Assembly: GCF_052327305.1 (NCBI RefSeq)
Contig: NZ_CP182486.1
Location: 2,046,001-2,110,000 of the forward strand
Length of the DNA: 64,000 bases
Reading direction: 5' to 3'
From: Sphingobium sp052327305
GTDB taxonomy: Bacteria; Pseudomonadota; Alphaproteobacteria; Sphingomonadales; Sphingomonadaceae
In this document: positions 53,608-61,826 of the stretch, piece after piece
Position numbering within the stretch: position 1 is the first letter of the stretch
Layout of the letters: each line of letters begins with the position of its first letter
The notes under the pieces: model-generated
The model's database searches: none
Told to the model about the DNA's origin: nothing
What the model saw: only the letters and a program-made list of their open reading frames with translations
Made by a program: the position numbers and the translations under genes

Positions 53608-53704
53608 TGAACTGAACAGGTGAGGGGCTGGTCGCGCGGCTCGGAGCCCAGGACGCAAATCCAGTCCCTTCCTATAGTCCGACGTGACACCGTTGTAATA
53701 AGGA

Positions 53705-53739
53705 AAAAGGCCAGAGCCGCTTAGCGGCCCTGGCCTTTT
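53705..53739. terminator. Bidirectional terminator
   Basis: AAAAGGCCAG (53705-53714) pairs with 53730-53739, with an inner GCCGC/GCGGC stem; A-run and T-run flank it, so it can stop both the NHL gene and the convergent cupin gene. Confidence 0.85.
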
Positions 53740-53775
53740 CTTTGATCTGGAGCGTGTAGCCCGGCTGACTGAACG

Positions 53776-54243
53776 CTAGGGAACGTTGACCGCCACAGGC
53801 GCGCCTTCTTCCTTCACCAGAACGGATACGAGCTGCGCCGGTTCGGTCTTGCTGGCGTTCCTGACTGTGTGCGTATTGCCGCGCGGGTTGTACATGCCTT
53901 CACCCGCTTTCAGCGTGAAGGGCGGCTTGCCGACCACTTCGAAGGTCACGCTACCCTTTAGGATATAGTTATATTCCCAGCCCGGATGCGCATGACGCGC
54001 CGAGTAGGAACCGGGCGGGAAATTGGCGATGTACATCACGCTGTCCACGCCTTTGCCGTCGGCCGTTTTCAGGCCATCGAGCTTGCCTTCCAGCAGCGCT
54101 GGCTCGCGCGTCGGCGCGGGTTCGCTGGCGGCGGTGGTGGAAGGCGTTGAAGGAGCGGGCTGCGCAACCGCAACGGCCGAACAGGCTCCCAGCATGCTCG
54201 GCAGGAGTATGCCCAGCGCAAGGGTATTGCAGATCTTATTCAT
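53776..54243 (-). CDS. Cupin-domain lipoprotein
   Basis: A 155-residue protein with a lipobox LGAC (Cys21) after a hydrophobic signal and an Ala/Pro/Thr linker. The cupin domain has GSYSARHAHPGWEYNYILKG (in parts; first motif with two His and Glu) and GEGMYNPRGNTHTVRNAS (second motif with His), so a metal site is complete. It may be a periplasmic dioxygenase, isomerase or sensor; substrate unknown. It lies downstream of the decarboxylase-like gene on the same strand, 27 bases away. Confidence 0.85.
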   Translation of the reverse strand: MNKICNTLALGILLPSMLGACSAVAVAQPAPSTPSTTAASEPAPTREPALLEGKLDGLKTADGKGVDSVMYIANFPPGSYSARHAHPGWEYNYILKGSVTFEVVGKPPFTLKAGEGMYNPRGNTHTVRNASKTEPAQLVSVLVKEEGAPVAVNVP

Positions 54244-54270
54244 GGGGGGGCGTTCCAGTCATTGCTGATT

Positions 54271-55080
54271 CTAGTATTTTTCGAGGAGTGAACCGAAGCC
54301 TTTGAACTGGTCGTTGATGCCCATTTTGCGCAGGGCTGCCCAGTAGATGGCGACACCGACGGAGAAGACGGGGAGGCCGAGCCAGCGCTCGGCTTCGTCT
54401 GCGACATGGGCGTAGCGCAGGTTGGTGCCCAGCTGGATGATGGCGTCGGGCTTGGCCTCGGCGAGCTTCTTGGTTGCCGGGATCAGCGTGTCGGGAAGCT
54501 GCGAGCCGACATGGATGATGCTCTTGCACTTGAGCCCTTCGACCGCGACGACCTCATAGCCCTTCTCGGTAAAGTACTGCACCGCGTTCTTGTCGATCAC
54601 CGGATAATAAGGCGTGAGCAGTGCGATGCGCTTGGCGCCTACCTTCTCGAACGCCAGCTCGGCCGCCTCGGCGCCCACCGTCACGTCGCAACCCGCGCGC
54701 TCCTTGAGCTCCTTGCGCAGCGCCATGCTGCCCTCGACACCGCCCATGAAGCTCTCGGACGACATGCCCATGATCAGATGGTCCATCTGACCCTGCACCA
54801 GACCATCCACCGCATTGGCAACGTTCGCACGCGTGTGCGCCATGATCAGGCGCCAGTCATCGTCAGAGCGAACCTCCTGGTTCGGCACATAATAACGGTT
54901 CACGATGTTGATGACGCCCGGCGGGCACATCTCGTGCATCTCGTTCTCGACAATCGTGTTCGGCGCTGGCGTCAGGATACCGAACTTGCAGCGCGGACCC
55001 ATCGCATCAGGAAAACGATCCTTGTCAAACCGAACGCCGTCCATCCCCGCAGCGCTCACAGAACGATCTACTTCACTCAC
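54271..55080 (-). CDS. Asp/Glu racemase-superfamily protein, arylmalonate decarboxylase-like (copy 1)
   Basis: A 269-residue cytoplasmic protein of the maleate isomerase/arylmalonate decarboxylase branch: GILTPAPNTIVENEMHEM (about 31-48), HLIMGMSSESFMGG (about 99-112), RIALLTPYYPVIDKNAV (about 148-164), IIQLGTNLRYAHVADEAERWLG (in parts, about 214-235), and LPVFSVGVAIYWAALR. The two positions that hold catalytic Cys in the superfamily are not Cys here (GMSS and IQLGTN). A GTG start at 55080 follows GGAGAG; the frame runs four codons further. A copy with one amino-acid change lies at 60974-61783 in the opposite direction. Confidence 0.82.
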   Translation of the reverse strand: MSEVDRSVSAAGMDGVRFDKDRFPDAMGPRCKFGILTPAPNTIVENEMHEMCPPGVINIVNRYYVPNQEVRSDDDWRLIMAHTRANVANAVDGLVQGQMDHLIMGMSSESFMGGVEGSMALRKELKERAGCDVTVGAEAAELAFEKVGAKRIALLTPYYPVIDKNAVQYFTEKGYEVVAVEGLKCKSIIHVGSQLPDTLIPATKKLAEAKPDAIIQLGTNLRYAHVADEAERWLGLPVFSVGVAIYWAALRKMGINDQFKGFGSLLEKY

Positions 55081-55097
55081 CACTCTCTCCAATCATC
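54275..55097 (-). repeat. 823-bp inverted repeat, left copy
   Basis: Pairs with 60957-61779 in inverted orientation, same length with no gaps; hand comparison gives about 22 mismatches (about 97% identity). It covers the ribosome site and all but the last codons of the decarboxylase-like gene. Confidence 0.93.
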
Positions 55098-55151
55098 CAA
55101 GAGATCACACACCCAAATCGCACAAAAGGCACCTTGAATCCACGTTTTGAC

Positions 55152-56438
55152 TCAGGCCTCCGCCGGTTCAGCATCTCCATAAACGCGCTTGGAAGCGTCG
55201 ATCCGCGTGAACAATATCGCCGCGATGAGCCCCAGAACGCCCAGAACCGAAAAGGCGGCGTTCCAGCTATAGGCCGTCACGAGATAGCCAGTGCCGGCGG
55301 CCGCAACCGTCTGCCCGATGCTGCCTGTCGAGTTCATGACGGCGGACACCGATCCGGCGAACTCGTCGCCGATATCGAGGGCCACGGCCCATGACACGCC
55401 AACAGTGAGTTCGAGGAAGAACACGGCCGCCGCGAACACCCAGATGCCGATCTCCGGGTTCGAAATGTTGATGGCGAGCATGATGAATCCGCCCGCTCCC
55501 AAAAAGCCGACGATCGCGACAAGGCGACGGGCCCAGGTGAGGCCGATGCGCTCGACCAACCGGTCGGACACCAGGCCACCGAGCAGGTCTCCGCCGACGC
55601 CCGCCATCAAGGGCACGCTCGCGTAAAGGCCCATCTTGGCGAGATCCATATCATGGGTGTCGACGAGATATTTGGGGAACCACGAGAGGTATATGTTGAT
55701 GCTGTAAGCGTAGCAGGCATACATCGCCGCGAGCAGCCACATTTGCGGACTGTGCAGGATCTGCTTCCAGGGAACGCTCTGGTTGGCGCGGGCCTTGCGG
55801 TTCAGTCCGGTGCGTATCAGGTCGCGCTCTTCCTGATTGAGCCCGCTATGCTCCTCGGGTTTGTCCCGATAGTAGAAGAACCACACCACGCCCCACAGCA
55901 GACCCAGGACCGCGAAGATCAGGAAGGGTGCGCGCCAGCCCCACGCCAGGATCATGGCTGCCACGATGACGGGCGTGACTGCCCCGCCCAGCCGCGAGCC
56001 GGCGTGCGTCAGCCCCTGTGCCCAGCCTCGTTCAGTGGGCAGCATCCAGTGAGAAAGGGAGCGAGTGGCTATCGGAAAGGCGCCTGCCTCACCTGCGCCA
56101 AAGAGAAAACGGCACACGATCATCGACGATGCCGAGAAGGTCATTGCCGTCATCGCGGTAAATGTAGACCACCAGACCACGATCATGGTCAGCGCCTTGC
56201 GCGGCCCGATTCGATCCCCGATCCAACCCGAGGGAATCTGGAAGATCGTGTAACTGATCTGGAAGGCCGCGAGGATCCACCCGATGGTTATCGTCGAAAA
56301 GCCGAACTCTTTCTGGATCGACGGAATCGCGGCGGAGATGACCACCCGGTCCATATAGGTGATAAGATAGAGGGCAACGGTCAGCCACAGGACGACATGA
56401 CGAACTCGTGTGGGACGTGCGGCCGGGGCGGCGGTCAT
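55152..56438 (-). CDS. MFS transporter, ACS type, of the oxidation cluster
   Basis: A 428-residue twelve-helix facilitator. YLITYMDRVVISAAIPSI (helix 1), SYTIFQIPSGWIGDRIGPRKAL (helix 2-3 loop, in parts) and FGAGEAGAFPIATRSLSHW (helix 4) mark the anion:cation symporter subfamily, pointing to an organic acid or sugar acid. It lies within the segment between the two inverted decarboxylase-like copies and is the likely inner-membrane carrier for the product of periplasmic oxidation (inference). It is 71 bases upstream of copy 1 on the same strand. Confidence 0.9.
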   Translation of the reverse strand: MTAAPAARPTRVRHVVLWLTVALYLITYMDRVVISAAIPSIQKEFGFSTITIGWILAAFQISYTIFQIPSGWIGDRIGPRKALTMIVVWWSTFTAMTAMTFSASSMIVCRFLFGAGEAGAFPIATRSLSHWMLPTERGWAQGLTHAGSRLGGAVTPVIVAAMILAWGWRAPFLIFAVLGLLWGVVWFFYYRDKPEEHSGLNQEERDLIRTGLNRKARANQSVPWKQILHSPQMWLLAAMYACYAYSINIYLSWFPKYLVDTHDMDLAKMGLYASVPLMAGVGGDLLGGLVSDRLVERIGLTWARRLVAIVGFLGAGGFIMLAINISNPEIGIWVFAAAVFFLELTVGVSWAVALDIGDEFAGSVSAVMNSTGSIGQTVAAAGTGYLVTAYSWNAAFSVLGVLGLIAAILFTRIDASKRVYGDAEPAEA

Positions 56439-56918
56439 CTTCTCTCTCCGAAAAATTGAAGACGAAGGCCGCCTTCTTGTCGTTCAGCACCGGCACGCGC
56501 CAGCGCGTGAGTTACCGTGATTCTTAGTCGAAAGCGGGGGCGGATATGTTTGCTTCCAGGTGGCGTGGGTGGACCGTGGCGGTGGTCAACCCTGTCAGCC
56601 GCGTCGCTCTTCTGTCCTGTTTGTCCTGCATCCTCTCTCCACTATCATTCTTGTATTTATCAGGACTTGCCACCTGGCATCCGCTTCCGCGACGCTCGCA
56701 TCTAGTTACCGGCCTGCCGCCGCATAGGACCAATCGCGATAATGCTATCAGCGATTACGGATCGTAATCCAGCCTGCCGCAGTCGGATGTACCCCATTAC
56801 GAAAGCTGATCGTTCACTGGAATTAGATGATTGCTCTGGCTTAAAATGCGCTGGCGAGGCGTCCGAACCTCTGCCAGTGCTACGCCCGAAGAAACATTAA
56901 GAATGGGCGTGGAGAGCT
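56439..56918. promoter_or_regulatory. Divergent regulatory region with palindromic operator
   Basis: Some 480 gene-free bases between the MFS gene and the cytochrome c-dehydrogenase gene, so both promoters lie here. It contains a perfect 7-3-7 palindrome (separate entry) and a nearby GATA-ATGC-TATC repeat (56738-56749). Confidence 0.5.
56753..56769. promoter_or_regulatory. Perfect palindrome, candidate operator
   Basis: GATTACG-GAT-CGTAATC is a perfect inverted repeat of 7 bp with a 3-bp spacer, 150 bases upstream of the dehydrogenase. No regulator gene for it is visible in the window. Confidence 0.5.
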
Positions 56919-58490
56919 GTGAGCGCAAAATCGGGTCTCGCTTTGATCGCGGCAGGGTGTGCCGCCGTCTTCGGTCTGCAACAAGTATTGGCTCAGCAGG
57001 CGCCCGCTGGCGCTCCGCCACCCGCGTCCAACGGACCGAGCCCGCTGGGCGTGCCGATGAACGCGGCCTTCGGCATGGGCGACGCGCCGGATACCTACAC
57101 CAACAGTTGCGCGAGCTGCCACGGCACCGACCTTTCGGGCGGGCGCGGGCCGAGCCTGTTCAACCCCGCCTTCCTTGCCGAGCGCACGGACGAGCAGCTG
57201 CACGCGACGATCCTGAACGGCATCCCGAGCGGCGGCATGCCCGGCTTCAAGGGACAGCTGGACGATGCCCAGATCGGGCGTTTGCTCGCCTATATCCGCA
57301 TTCGTGGCGGACAGCTGGCGCAGGCGCCGGCAGCGGTGAAAGACCCGACCGACCTGATCATCAAGAGCAAGCGTCAGACGGTCCGCATCGATGTGGTCGC
57401 CGCCAATATCGACACGCCGTGGGGTGAGGCGTTCCTGCCTGACGGGCGCCTGCTCGTCACCGAGCGCCCGGGCAAGATCCGCATCGTCGATCCGAAGAAG
57501 AAGGGCAGCACGCCGCTGACCGTCACCGGCACGCCGACGCCGTGGGTGCGCCAAGATGGCGGCTTCTTCGACATCGCGGTGGCAGGCGACAAGAAGAATC
57601 CGTGGATCTACCTGTCCTATGCCGAGGTGTTGCCGGGCTATGACAAGCCGCTGCCGGGGCCGGGCGCGATTTCCAAAGATGGTCCGCAGCTGCCGCCGGC
57701 GATGACTCGGATCATCCGTGGTCAGATCAATGCCAAGGGCCAGTGGATCAATCAGCAGGACATCTTCCGCGGCCCGGACTCGATGTATACGCAGAGCGTC
57801 ATCCATTACGGCTCGCGCTTCCTGGTCGACGGCAAACACATCTTCTACACGCTCGGCGATCGCGGCGACATGACGCACTCGCAGAAGCTGGATTCGCCAC
57901 TCGGCAAAATCCACCGCGTGAACCTCGACGGATCGGCGCCTGCGGACAATCCGTTCGTGAATACGCCCGGAGCGATCAAGACGATCTGGAGCGTCGGCAA
58001 TCGCAATGCCGAGGGTCTGTCCTATGATCCGCGCACCCGCTTGCTGTGGGAAAGTGAGCACGGACCGACCGGTGGCGATGAAATCAACATCATCGAGAAG
58101 GGCAAGAACTACGGCTGGGGTGTGGTGTCCAAGGGGCTCCAGCCTGGGATCACGCTGCAAAGCAAGGAAGGCATGGTCGACCCGATCCGCTATTATACTC
58201 CAGCCATTGCGCCGAGCGGCATCACCTTCAACACGGGCAACAAATATCCGGGGTGGAAGAACAACCTGTTCCTGACGGCGCTCGCCGGCCAGAAGCTGAT
58301 CCGATACCAGATCGAGGGTCGCAAGATCGTCGAGGAAGAGATTCTGTGGGACCAGTACGGCCGTACCCGCGCCGTGATCATGGGGCCGGACGGTCTGCTC
58401 TACGTGCTGCTGCAAAATGCGACAGGCGGTCGCGTCGGCACTGGTCAATCGACGCCGGGCATGGTTGTACGGCTCGTCCCGCAGCCCTGA
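56919..58490 (+). CDS. Cytochrome c fused to PQQ-dependent sugar/sorbosone-type dehydrogenase
   Basis: A 523-residue periplasmic fusion. After the signal peptide (cleavage near VLA-QQ), a class I cytochrome c domain covers about 55-125, with haem site CASCH (about 65) and distal Met in GGMPGFKG (about 107). From about 145 a glucose/sorbosone dehydrogenase (GSDH) beta-propeller follows: TPWGEAFLPDGRLLVTERPG (in parts), GGFFDIAVAG, NRNAEGLSYDPRTRLLWESEHGP, GGDEINIIEKGKNYGW. The layout suggests oxidation of an alcohol or sugar with electrons passed to the attached haem. GTG start at 56919 with GGAGAG just upstream. RraA-like gene follows after 25 bases. Confidence 0.87.
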   Translation: MSAKSGLALIAAGCAAVFGLQQVLAQQAPAGAPPPASNGPSPLGVPMNAAFGMGDAPDTYTNSCASCHGTDLSGGRGPSLFNPAFLAERTDEQLHATILNGIPSGGMPGFKGQLDDAQIGRLLAYIRIRGGQLAQAPAAVKDPTDLIIKSKRQTVRIDVVAANIDTPWGEAFLPDGRLLVTERPGKIRIVDPKKKGSTPLTVTGTPTPWVRQDGGFFDIAVAGDKKNPWIYLSYAEVLPGYDKPLPGPGAISKDGPQLPPAMTRIIRGQINAKGQWINQQDIFRGPDSMYTQSVIHYGSRFLVDGKHIFYTLGDRGDMTHSQKLDSPLGKIHRVNLDGSAPADNPFVNTPGAIKTIWSVGNRNAEGLSYDPRTRLLWESEHGPTGGDEINIIEKGKNYGWGVVSKGLQPGITLQSKEGMVDPIRYYTPAIAPSGITFNTGNKYPGWKNNLFLTALAGQKLIRYQIEGRKIVEEEILWDQYGRTRAVIMGPDGLLYVLLQNATGGRVGTGQSTPGMVVRLVPQP

Positions 58491-58515
58491 ACCAAGCCCG
58501 AAACGAGGAAGAGAC

Positions 58516-59214
58516 GTGACGCCTGAGTTGAAGGAGACCTTGTCCAAGGTCTCGACCGCATCCGTTGCCAGCGCGCTGCTGAAGCTTGGCCTGCGCAATA
58601 TCTGGATACGGGGCGCTATGCCGATCGCGGGTGGCGGCGCTCACAGCGTCGGAGAAGCCTTCACCATGCGCTTTCTGCCGATGCGCGAAGACTTGGTCGG
58701 CCCCGCTCTGGCCAAGCTCCCGAACACACGGGCTGCGATCGAGGCAATGGAGGCGGGCAGCTTTGTCGTCGTCGATGCCATGGGTGTCACGGATGCCGGG
58801 GTGGCAGGCGATGTGTTGTGCGCACGCATGACGCTGCGCGGCGGTGTCGGCCTGGTCACCGATGGTGCGATACGCGACATTGTGGGCGTAGAGACCTCCG
58901 GTCTGCCGGTCTGGTCACGCGGGACTGCATCGCCGGCGCCGGGCAATTCGCTGACCTTCATCGACTGGGGTCTGCCAGTCGCCTGTGGCGGGGTCACAGT
59001 GTTTCCGGGCGACGTGATCGTTGCCGATCGCGATGGTGCGGTGGTGATTCCCCAGACAATCGCAGAACAGGTGGCTGCGGAGGCCGCCGAGATCGAGCGC
59101 TTCGATGCGTGGGTCGTCGAGAAGGTGGCTGCGGGCGAGCCACTGCCAGGCCTTTATCCGCCTAACGCGGACAATCAGGCGCGCTATAAGCGCGAAACCG
59201 CAGCTGGCGCCTGA
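58516..59214 (+). CDS. RraA-family protein (HMG/CHA aldolase-like)
   Basis: A 232-residue protein of the RraA/aldolase family, which includes 4-hydroxy-4-methyl-2-oxoglutarate aldolase and RNase E inhibitors. Typical parts are STASVASALLKLGL, DLVGPALAKLP, GSFVVVDAMG, and GGVGLVTDGAIRDI (about 113-126) where the conserved D-G-x-x-R-D lies. CGGVTVFPGDVIVADRDGAVVIP closes the fold (in parts). Next to a dehydrogenase, an aldolase or decarboxylase role on a keto acid is more likely than RNase control. GTG start at 58516 with GAGGAAGAG upstream; no signal peptide, so cytoplasmic. Confidence 0.82.
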   Translation: MTPELKETLSKVSTASVASALLKLGLRNIWIRGAMPIAGGGAHSVGEAFTMRFLPMREDLVGPALAKLPNTRAAIEAMEAGSFVVVDAMGVTDAGVAGDVLCARMTLRGGVGLVTDGAIRDIVGVETSGLPVWSRGTASPAPGNSLTFIDWGLPVACGGVTVFPGDVIVADRDGAVVIPQTIAEQVAAEAAEIERFDAWVVEKVAAGEPLPGLYPPNADNQARYKRETAAGA

Positions 59215-59246
59215 AGCGCACAGTCACTGTCTCTCATATCTTGAGC

Positions 59247-59281
59247 AAAAAGCACCGGGGCGGTCGGCTCCGGCGCTTTTT
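59247..59281. terminator. Bidirectional terminator
   Basis: AAAAAGCACCGG (59247-59258) pairs with CCGGCGCTTTTT (59270-59281) with a single mismatch, between the convergent RraA-like and NHL genes. Confidence 0.75.
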
Positions 59282-59295
59282 GCCGCTTGTTCAGA

Positions 59296-60516
59296 TCAGA
59301 GTTCCGGCTTGCGGCTATATTTCGCCACTTGCCCGAACGGCGCCACCTGCGAAGAGAAGATGTTGCCGGCCCCGTCGGCGGTCACGCCTTCGGCCCCCGT
59401 CGTGCCGCGCAGCGGTGCCCAGGGGGAGGGGTTGCCGAGCACATCGGGGATGAAGGCCGTGACCTTGCCGGTTTTCGCATCGCCGACATGGACGCCGCGA
59501 ACATACGCATTGCCGGTCGAGACATGCGACGTGGAATCGGCCGAGTAGATCACGTCGTTCTTGTCGATATAAAGGCCAGCGGGTCGGCCGAACTGCTTCC
59601 ACTCGTCGAGCTTCTTGCCCTGCTGGTCATAGATGACGATGCGGCCGTTGCCGCGATCGCCGACGAACAGGCGTCCCTGTGAATCCATCGCCAGCGAGTG
59701 GCTGCAATCGCTGGTAAAGGCCCCCTCGTCCTTGCACAGGAACCATTCGCGCAGATATTTGCCGGCCTTGTCGTACACCATGATGCGCGGCTGCATGTTT
59801 TCCAGCTCGTGTCCGTCCGCGACGAAGATCGTGCCGTCCGGCGCCACGACGAGGTCTGACGGCTGGTTGAAATGATAATTGTCCTGGCCATAAACACCGG
59901 CCGTGCCCAGCGTCATGAGCAGCTTTCCGGTGGGTGAGAATTTCAGGATCTGGTTGCCCTTGGGCGGCGTGCCTGCCGGCGGGGTAACGCCGCCGCGTGG
60001 CGCCAGGTTCGACACTGTATCGGACACCCAGATATTACCGTCGCGATCGATCCACATGCCGTGGGGGAAGCTGAAGAGATTGGCGCCGAACGAACGGACG
60101 AAATTCCCGTTGGCGTCGAACTTCATGATCGGATCGACACCGCTGTCGAGGCAGCCATTCACTTCGCAGCGCCGCGCGATCCAGATCGACTTGCCATCGT
60201 TATCGACGTGGATCGCGCTGGTCGCGCCCAGCTTGCCCTTGCCCTTGGGCATTTTCAGCCAGGTTTCGTCGCGGTTGTAGGGGTTGGGCAGGTTGATGTC
60301 GGCCTTGGAGCGCAGCGACAGGTTATAGTCACCCTGAGGGATGCCGATCTCGGAGCCGGGGCAGCGGATCTGGTTGCCCTTGCAGCGAGATGCCGCACCG
60401 CTCGTGAAGGTCTGTTCCGACTGGGCCTGCGCGGTGCTTCCGGTGGCCATTACGAGAAGCGCCGCGATCGCGCCGAAGGCCTTGGCCGCCATACGGGTCG
60501 AAGTTGGAGCCTGCAT
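59296..60516 (-). CDS. Exported NHL-repeat beta-propeller, second copy type
   Basis: A 406-residue secreted protein: signal peptide (hydrophobic about 9-25, cleavage near AQA-QS), then NHL repeats through to the end. Examples are IHVDNDGKSIWIARR, HGMWIDRDGNIWVSD, DLVVAPDGTIFVADG and SLAMDSQGRLFVGDRGNGRIVI. It resembles the propeller at 52168-53607 in repeat pattern, and both recall peptidylglycine amidating-lyase-type propellers. Function unknown. ATG at 60516 preceded by GGGAGAGACGTG; a GTG one codon earlier is an alternative start. Confidence 0.82.
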   Translation of the reverse strand: MQAPTSTRMAAKAFGAIAALLVMATGSTAQAQSEQTFTSGAASRCKGNQIRCPGSEIGIPQGDYNLSLRSKADINLPNPYNRDETWLKMPKGKGKLGATSAIHVDNDGKSIWIARRCEVNGCLDSGVDPIMKFDANGNFVRSFGANLFSFPHGMWIDRDGNIWVSDTVSNLAPRGGVTPPAGTPPKGNQILKFSPTGKLLMTLGTAGVYGQDNYHFNQPSDLVVAPDGTIFVADGHELENMQPRIMVYDKAGKYLREWFLCKDEGAFTSDCSHSLAMDSQGRLFVGDRGNGRIVIYDQQGKKLDEWKQFGRPAGLYIDKNDVIYSADSTSHVSTGNAYVRGVHVGDAKTGKVTAFIPDVLGNPSPWAPLRGTTGAEGVTADGAGNIFSSQVAPFGQVAKYSRKPEL

Positions 60517-60956
60517 CACGTCTCTCCCAATTTTATCGTTCGATTTGAAGTCAGCCTAAGGGATGCCAACCGAGCGACGCCAATAACGAATGGCCGTGCC
60601 CCGATCGGAATTGCTTATGTCTATGTCGGCAAACAGCTGATTTTTGTCACATATGATTGCTGCATTGCGTCTTCGCATCGTGCGCTGGAAATCGCGTTCG
60701 GGCAAGGATGGCCCCTGACGATCACGCCCGCGGAACTCGATCATATTATCTGATCGCTGGGGTGGTTATTGCAATTTGCGTCGCGGGCTGCCCGCTTTCT
60801 AAGTCGATCGTAGGAGCGGTGCCGTTCCATTTGGAGCCCTTGGCATACCCATTTGAAGAGCGGCGAGGCGGAGACGCCTTGCAGGGATCGCGACGACTGA
60901 TTGCTTCGGCAAGTGCCGGGCTTTTATTGGATATGGCGATCGATTGTGATCCCCTT
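60517..60956. other. Divergent gene-free stretch before copy 2
   Basis: About 440 bases between the NHL gene and the second decarboxylase-like copy. No gene I can support; AT-richer around 60600-60660. The shared repeat starts at 60957, so this promoter DNA is not the same as that in front of copy 1. Confidence 0.4.
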
Positions 60957-61779
60957 GATGATTGGAGAGAGTGGTGAGTGAAGTAGATCGTTCTGTGAGC
61001 GCTGCAGGGATGGAAGGCGTTCGGTTTGACAAGGATCGTTTTCCTGATGCGATGGGTCCGCGCTGCAAGTTCGGTATCCTGACGCCAGCGCCGAACACGA
61101 TTGTCGAGAACGAGATGCACGAGATGTGCCCGCCGGGCGTCATCAACATCGTGAACCGTTATTATGTGCCGAACCAGGAGGTTCGCTCTGACGATGACTG
61201 GCGCCTGATCATGGCGCACACGCGTGCGAACGTTGCCAATGCGGTTGATGGTCTGGTGCAGGGACAGATGGACCATCTGATCATGGGCATGTCGTCCGAG
61301 AGCTTCATGGGCGGTGTCGAGGGCAGCATGGCGCTGCGCAAGGAGCTCAAGGAGCGTGCGGGCTGCGACGTGACGGTGGGCGCCGAGGCGGCCGAGCTCG
61401 CGTTCGAGAAGGTGGGTGCCAAGCGGATCGCGCTGCTGACGCCTTATTATCCGGTGATTGACAAGAACGCGGTGCAGTACTTCACTGAGAAGGGCTATGA
61501 GGTCGTCGCGGTCGAAGGGCTCAAGTGCAAGAGCATCATCCATGTTGGCTCGCAGCTTCCCGACACGCTGATCCCGGCGACCAAGAAGCTCGCCGAGGCC
61601 AAGCCCGACGCGATCATCCAGCTGGGCACCAACCTGCGTTACGCTCATGTCGCAGACGAAGCCGAGCGCTGGCTCGGCCTCCCCGTCTTCTCCGTCGGCG
61701 TCGCCATCTACTGGGCTGCCCTGCGCAAAATGGGCATCAACGACCAGTTCAAAGGCTTCGGTTCACTCCTCGAAAAATA
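60957..61779 (+). repeat. 823-bp inverted repeat, right copy
   Basis: Inverted counterpart of 54275-55097. The two copies enclose 5.86 kb (MFS, dehydrogenase, RraA-like, NHL). The mismatches are almost all at third codon positions. Confidence 0.93.
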
Positions 61780-61783
61780 TTGA
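60974..61783 (+). CDS. Asp/Glu racemase-superfamily protein, arylmalonate decarboxylase-like (copy 2)
   Basis: Same 269-residue product as copy 1 except one Asp-to-Glu change near residue 13 (AAGMEGV against AAGMDGV). All motif positions, including the missing catalytic cysteines, are the same. Here it stands at the head of a plus-strand row with the ModA-like and GlcG-like genes, 43 bases before the former. It starts at a GTG at 60974, with GGAGAG upstream as in copy 1. Different downstream partners suggest the copies are expressed from separate transcripts. Confidence 0.82.
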   Translation: MSEVDRSVSAAGMEGVRFDKDRFPDAMGPRCKFGILTPAPNTIVENEMHEMCPPGVINIVNRYYVPNQEVRSDDDWRLIMAHTRANVANAVDGLVQGQMDHLIMGMSSESFMGGVEGSMALRKELKERAGCDVTVGAEAAELAFEKVGAKRIALLTPYYPVIDKNAVQYFTEKGYEVVAVEGLKCKSIIHVGSQLPDTLIPATKKLAEAKPDAIIQLGTNLRYAHVADEAERWLGLPVFSVGVAIYWAALRKMGINDQFKGFGSLLEKY

Positions 61784-61826
61784 GGCGGGAACCAGCCACA
61801 GAACGATAATTTGGAGGCGGGCGACG

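Noticed and set aside
60657..60977. Plus-strand frame with a hydrophobic patch and a lipobox-like VAGC
   Set aside because: No ribosome site, atypical composition, and it ends inside the start region of copy 2.
60746..61648. 300-codon minus-strand frame, with a similar one at 54406-55137
   Set aside because: Each is antisense to one copy of the decarboxylase-like gene; they resemble each other only because the underlying DNA is repeated.
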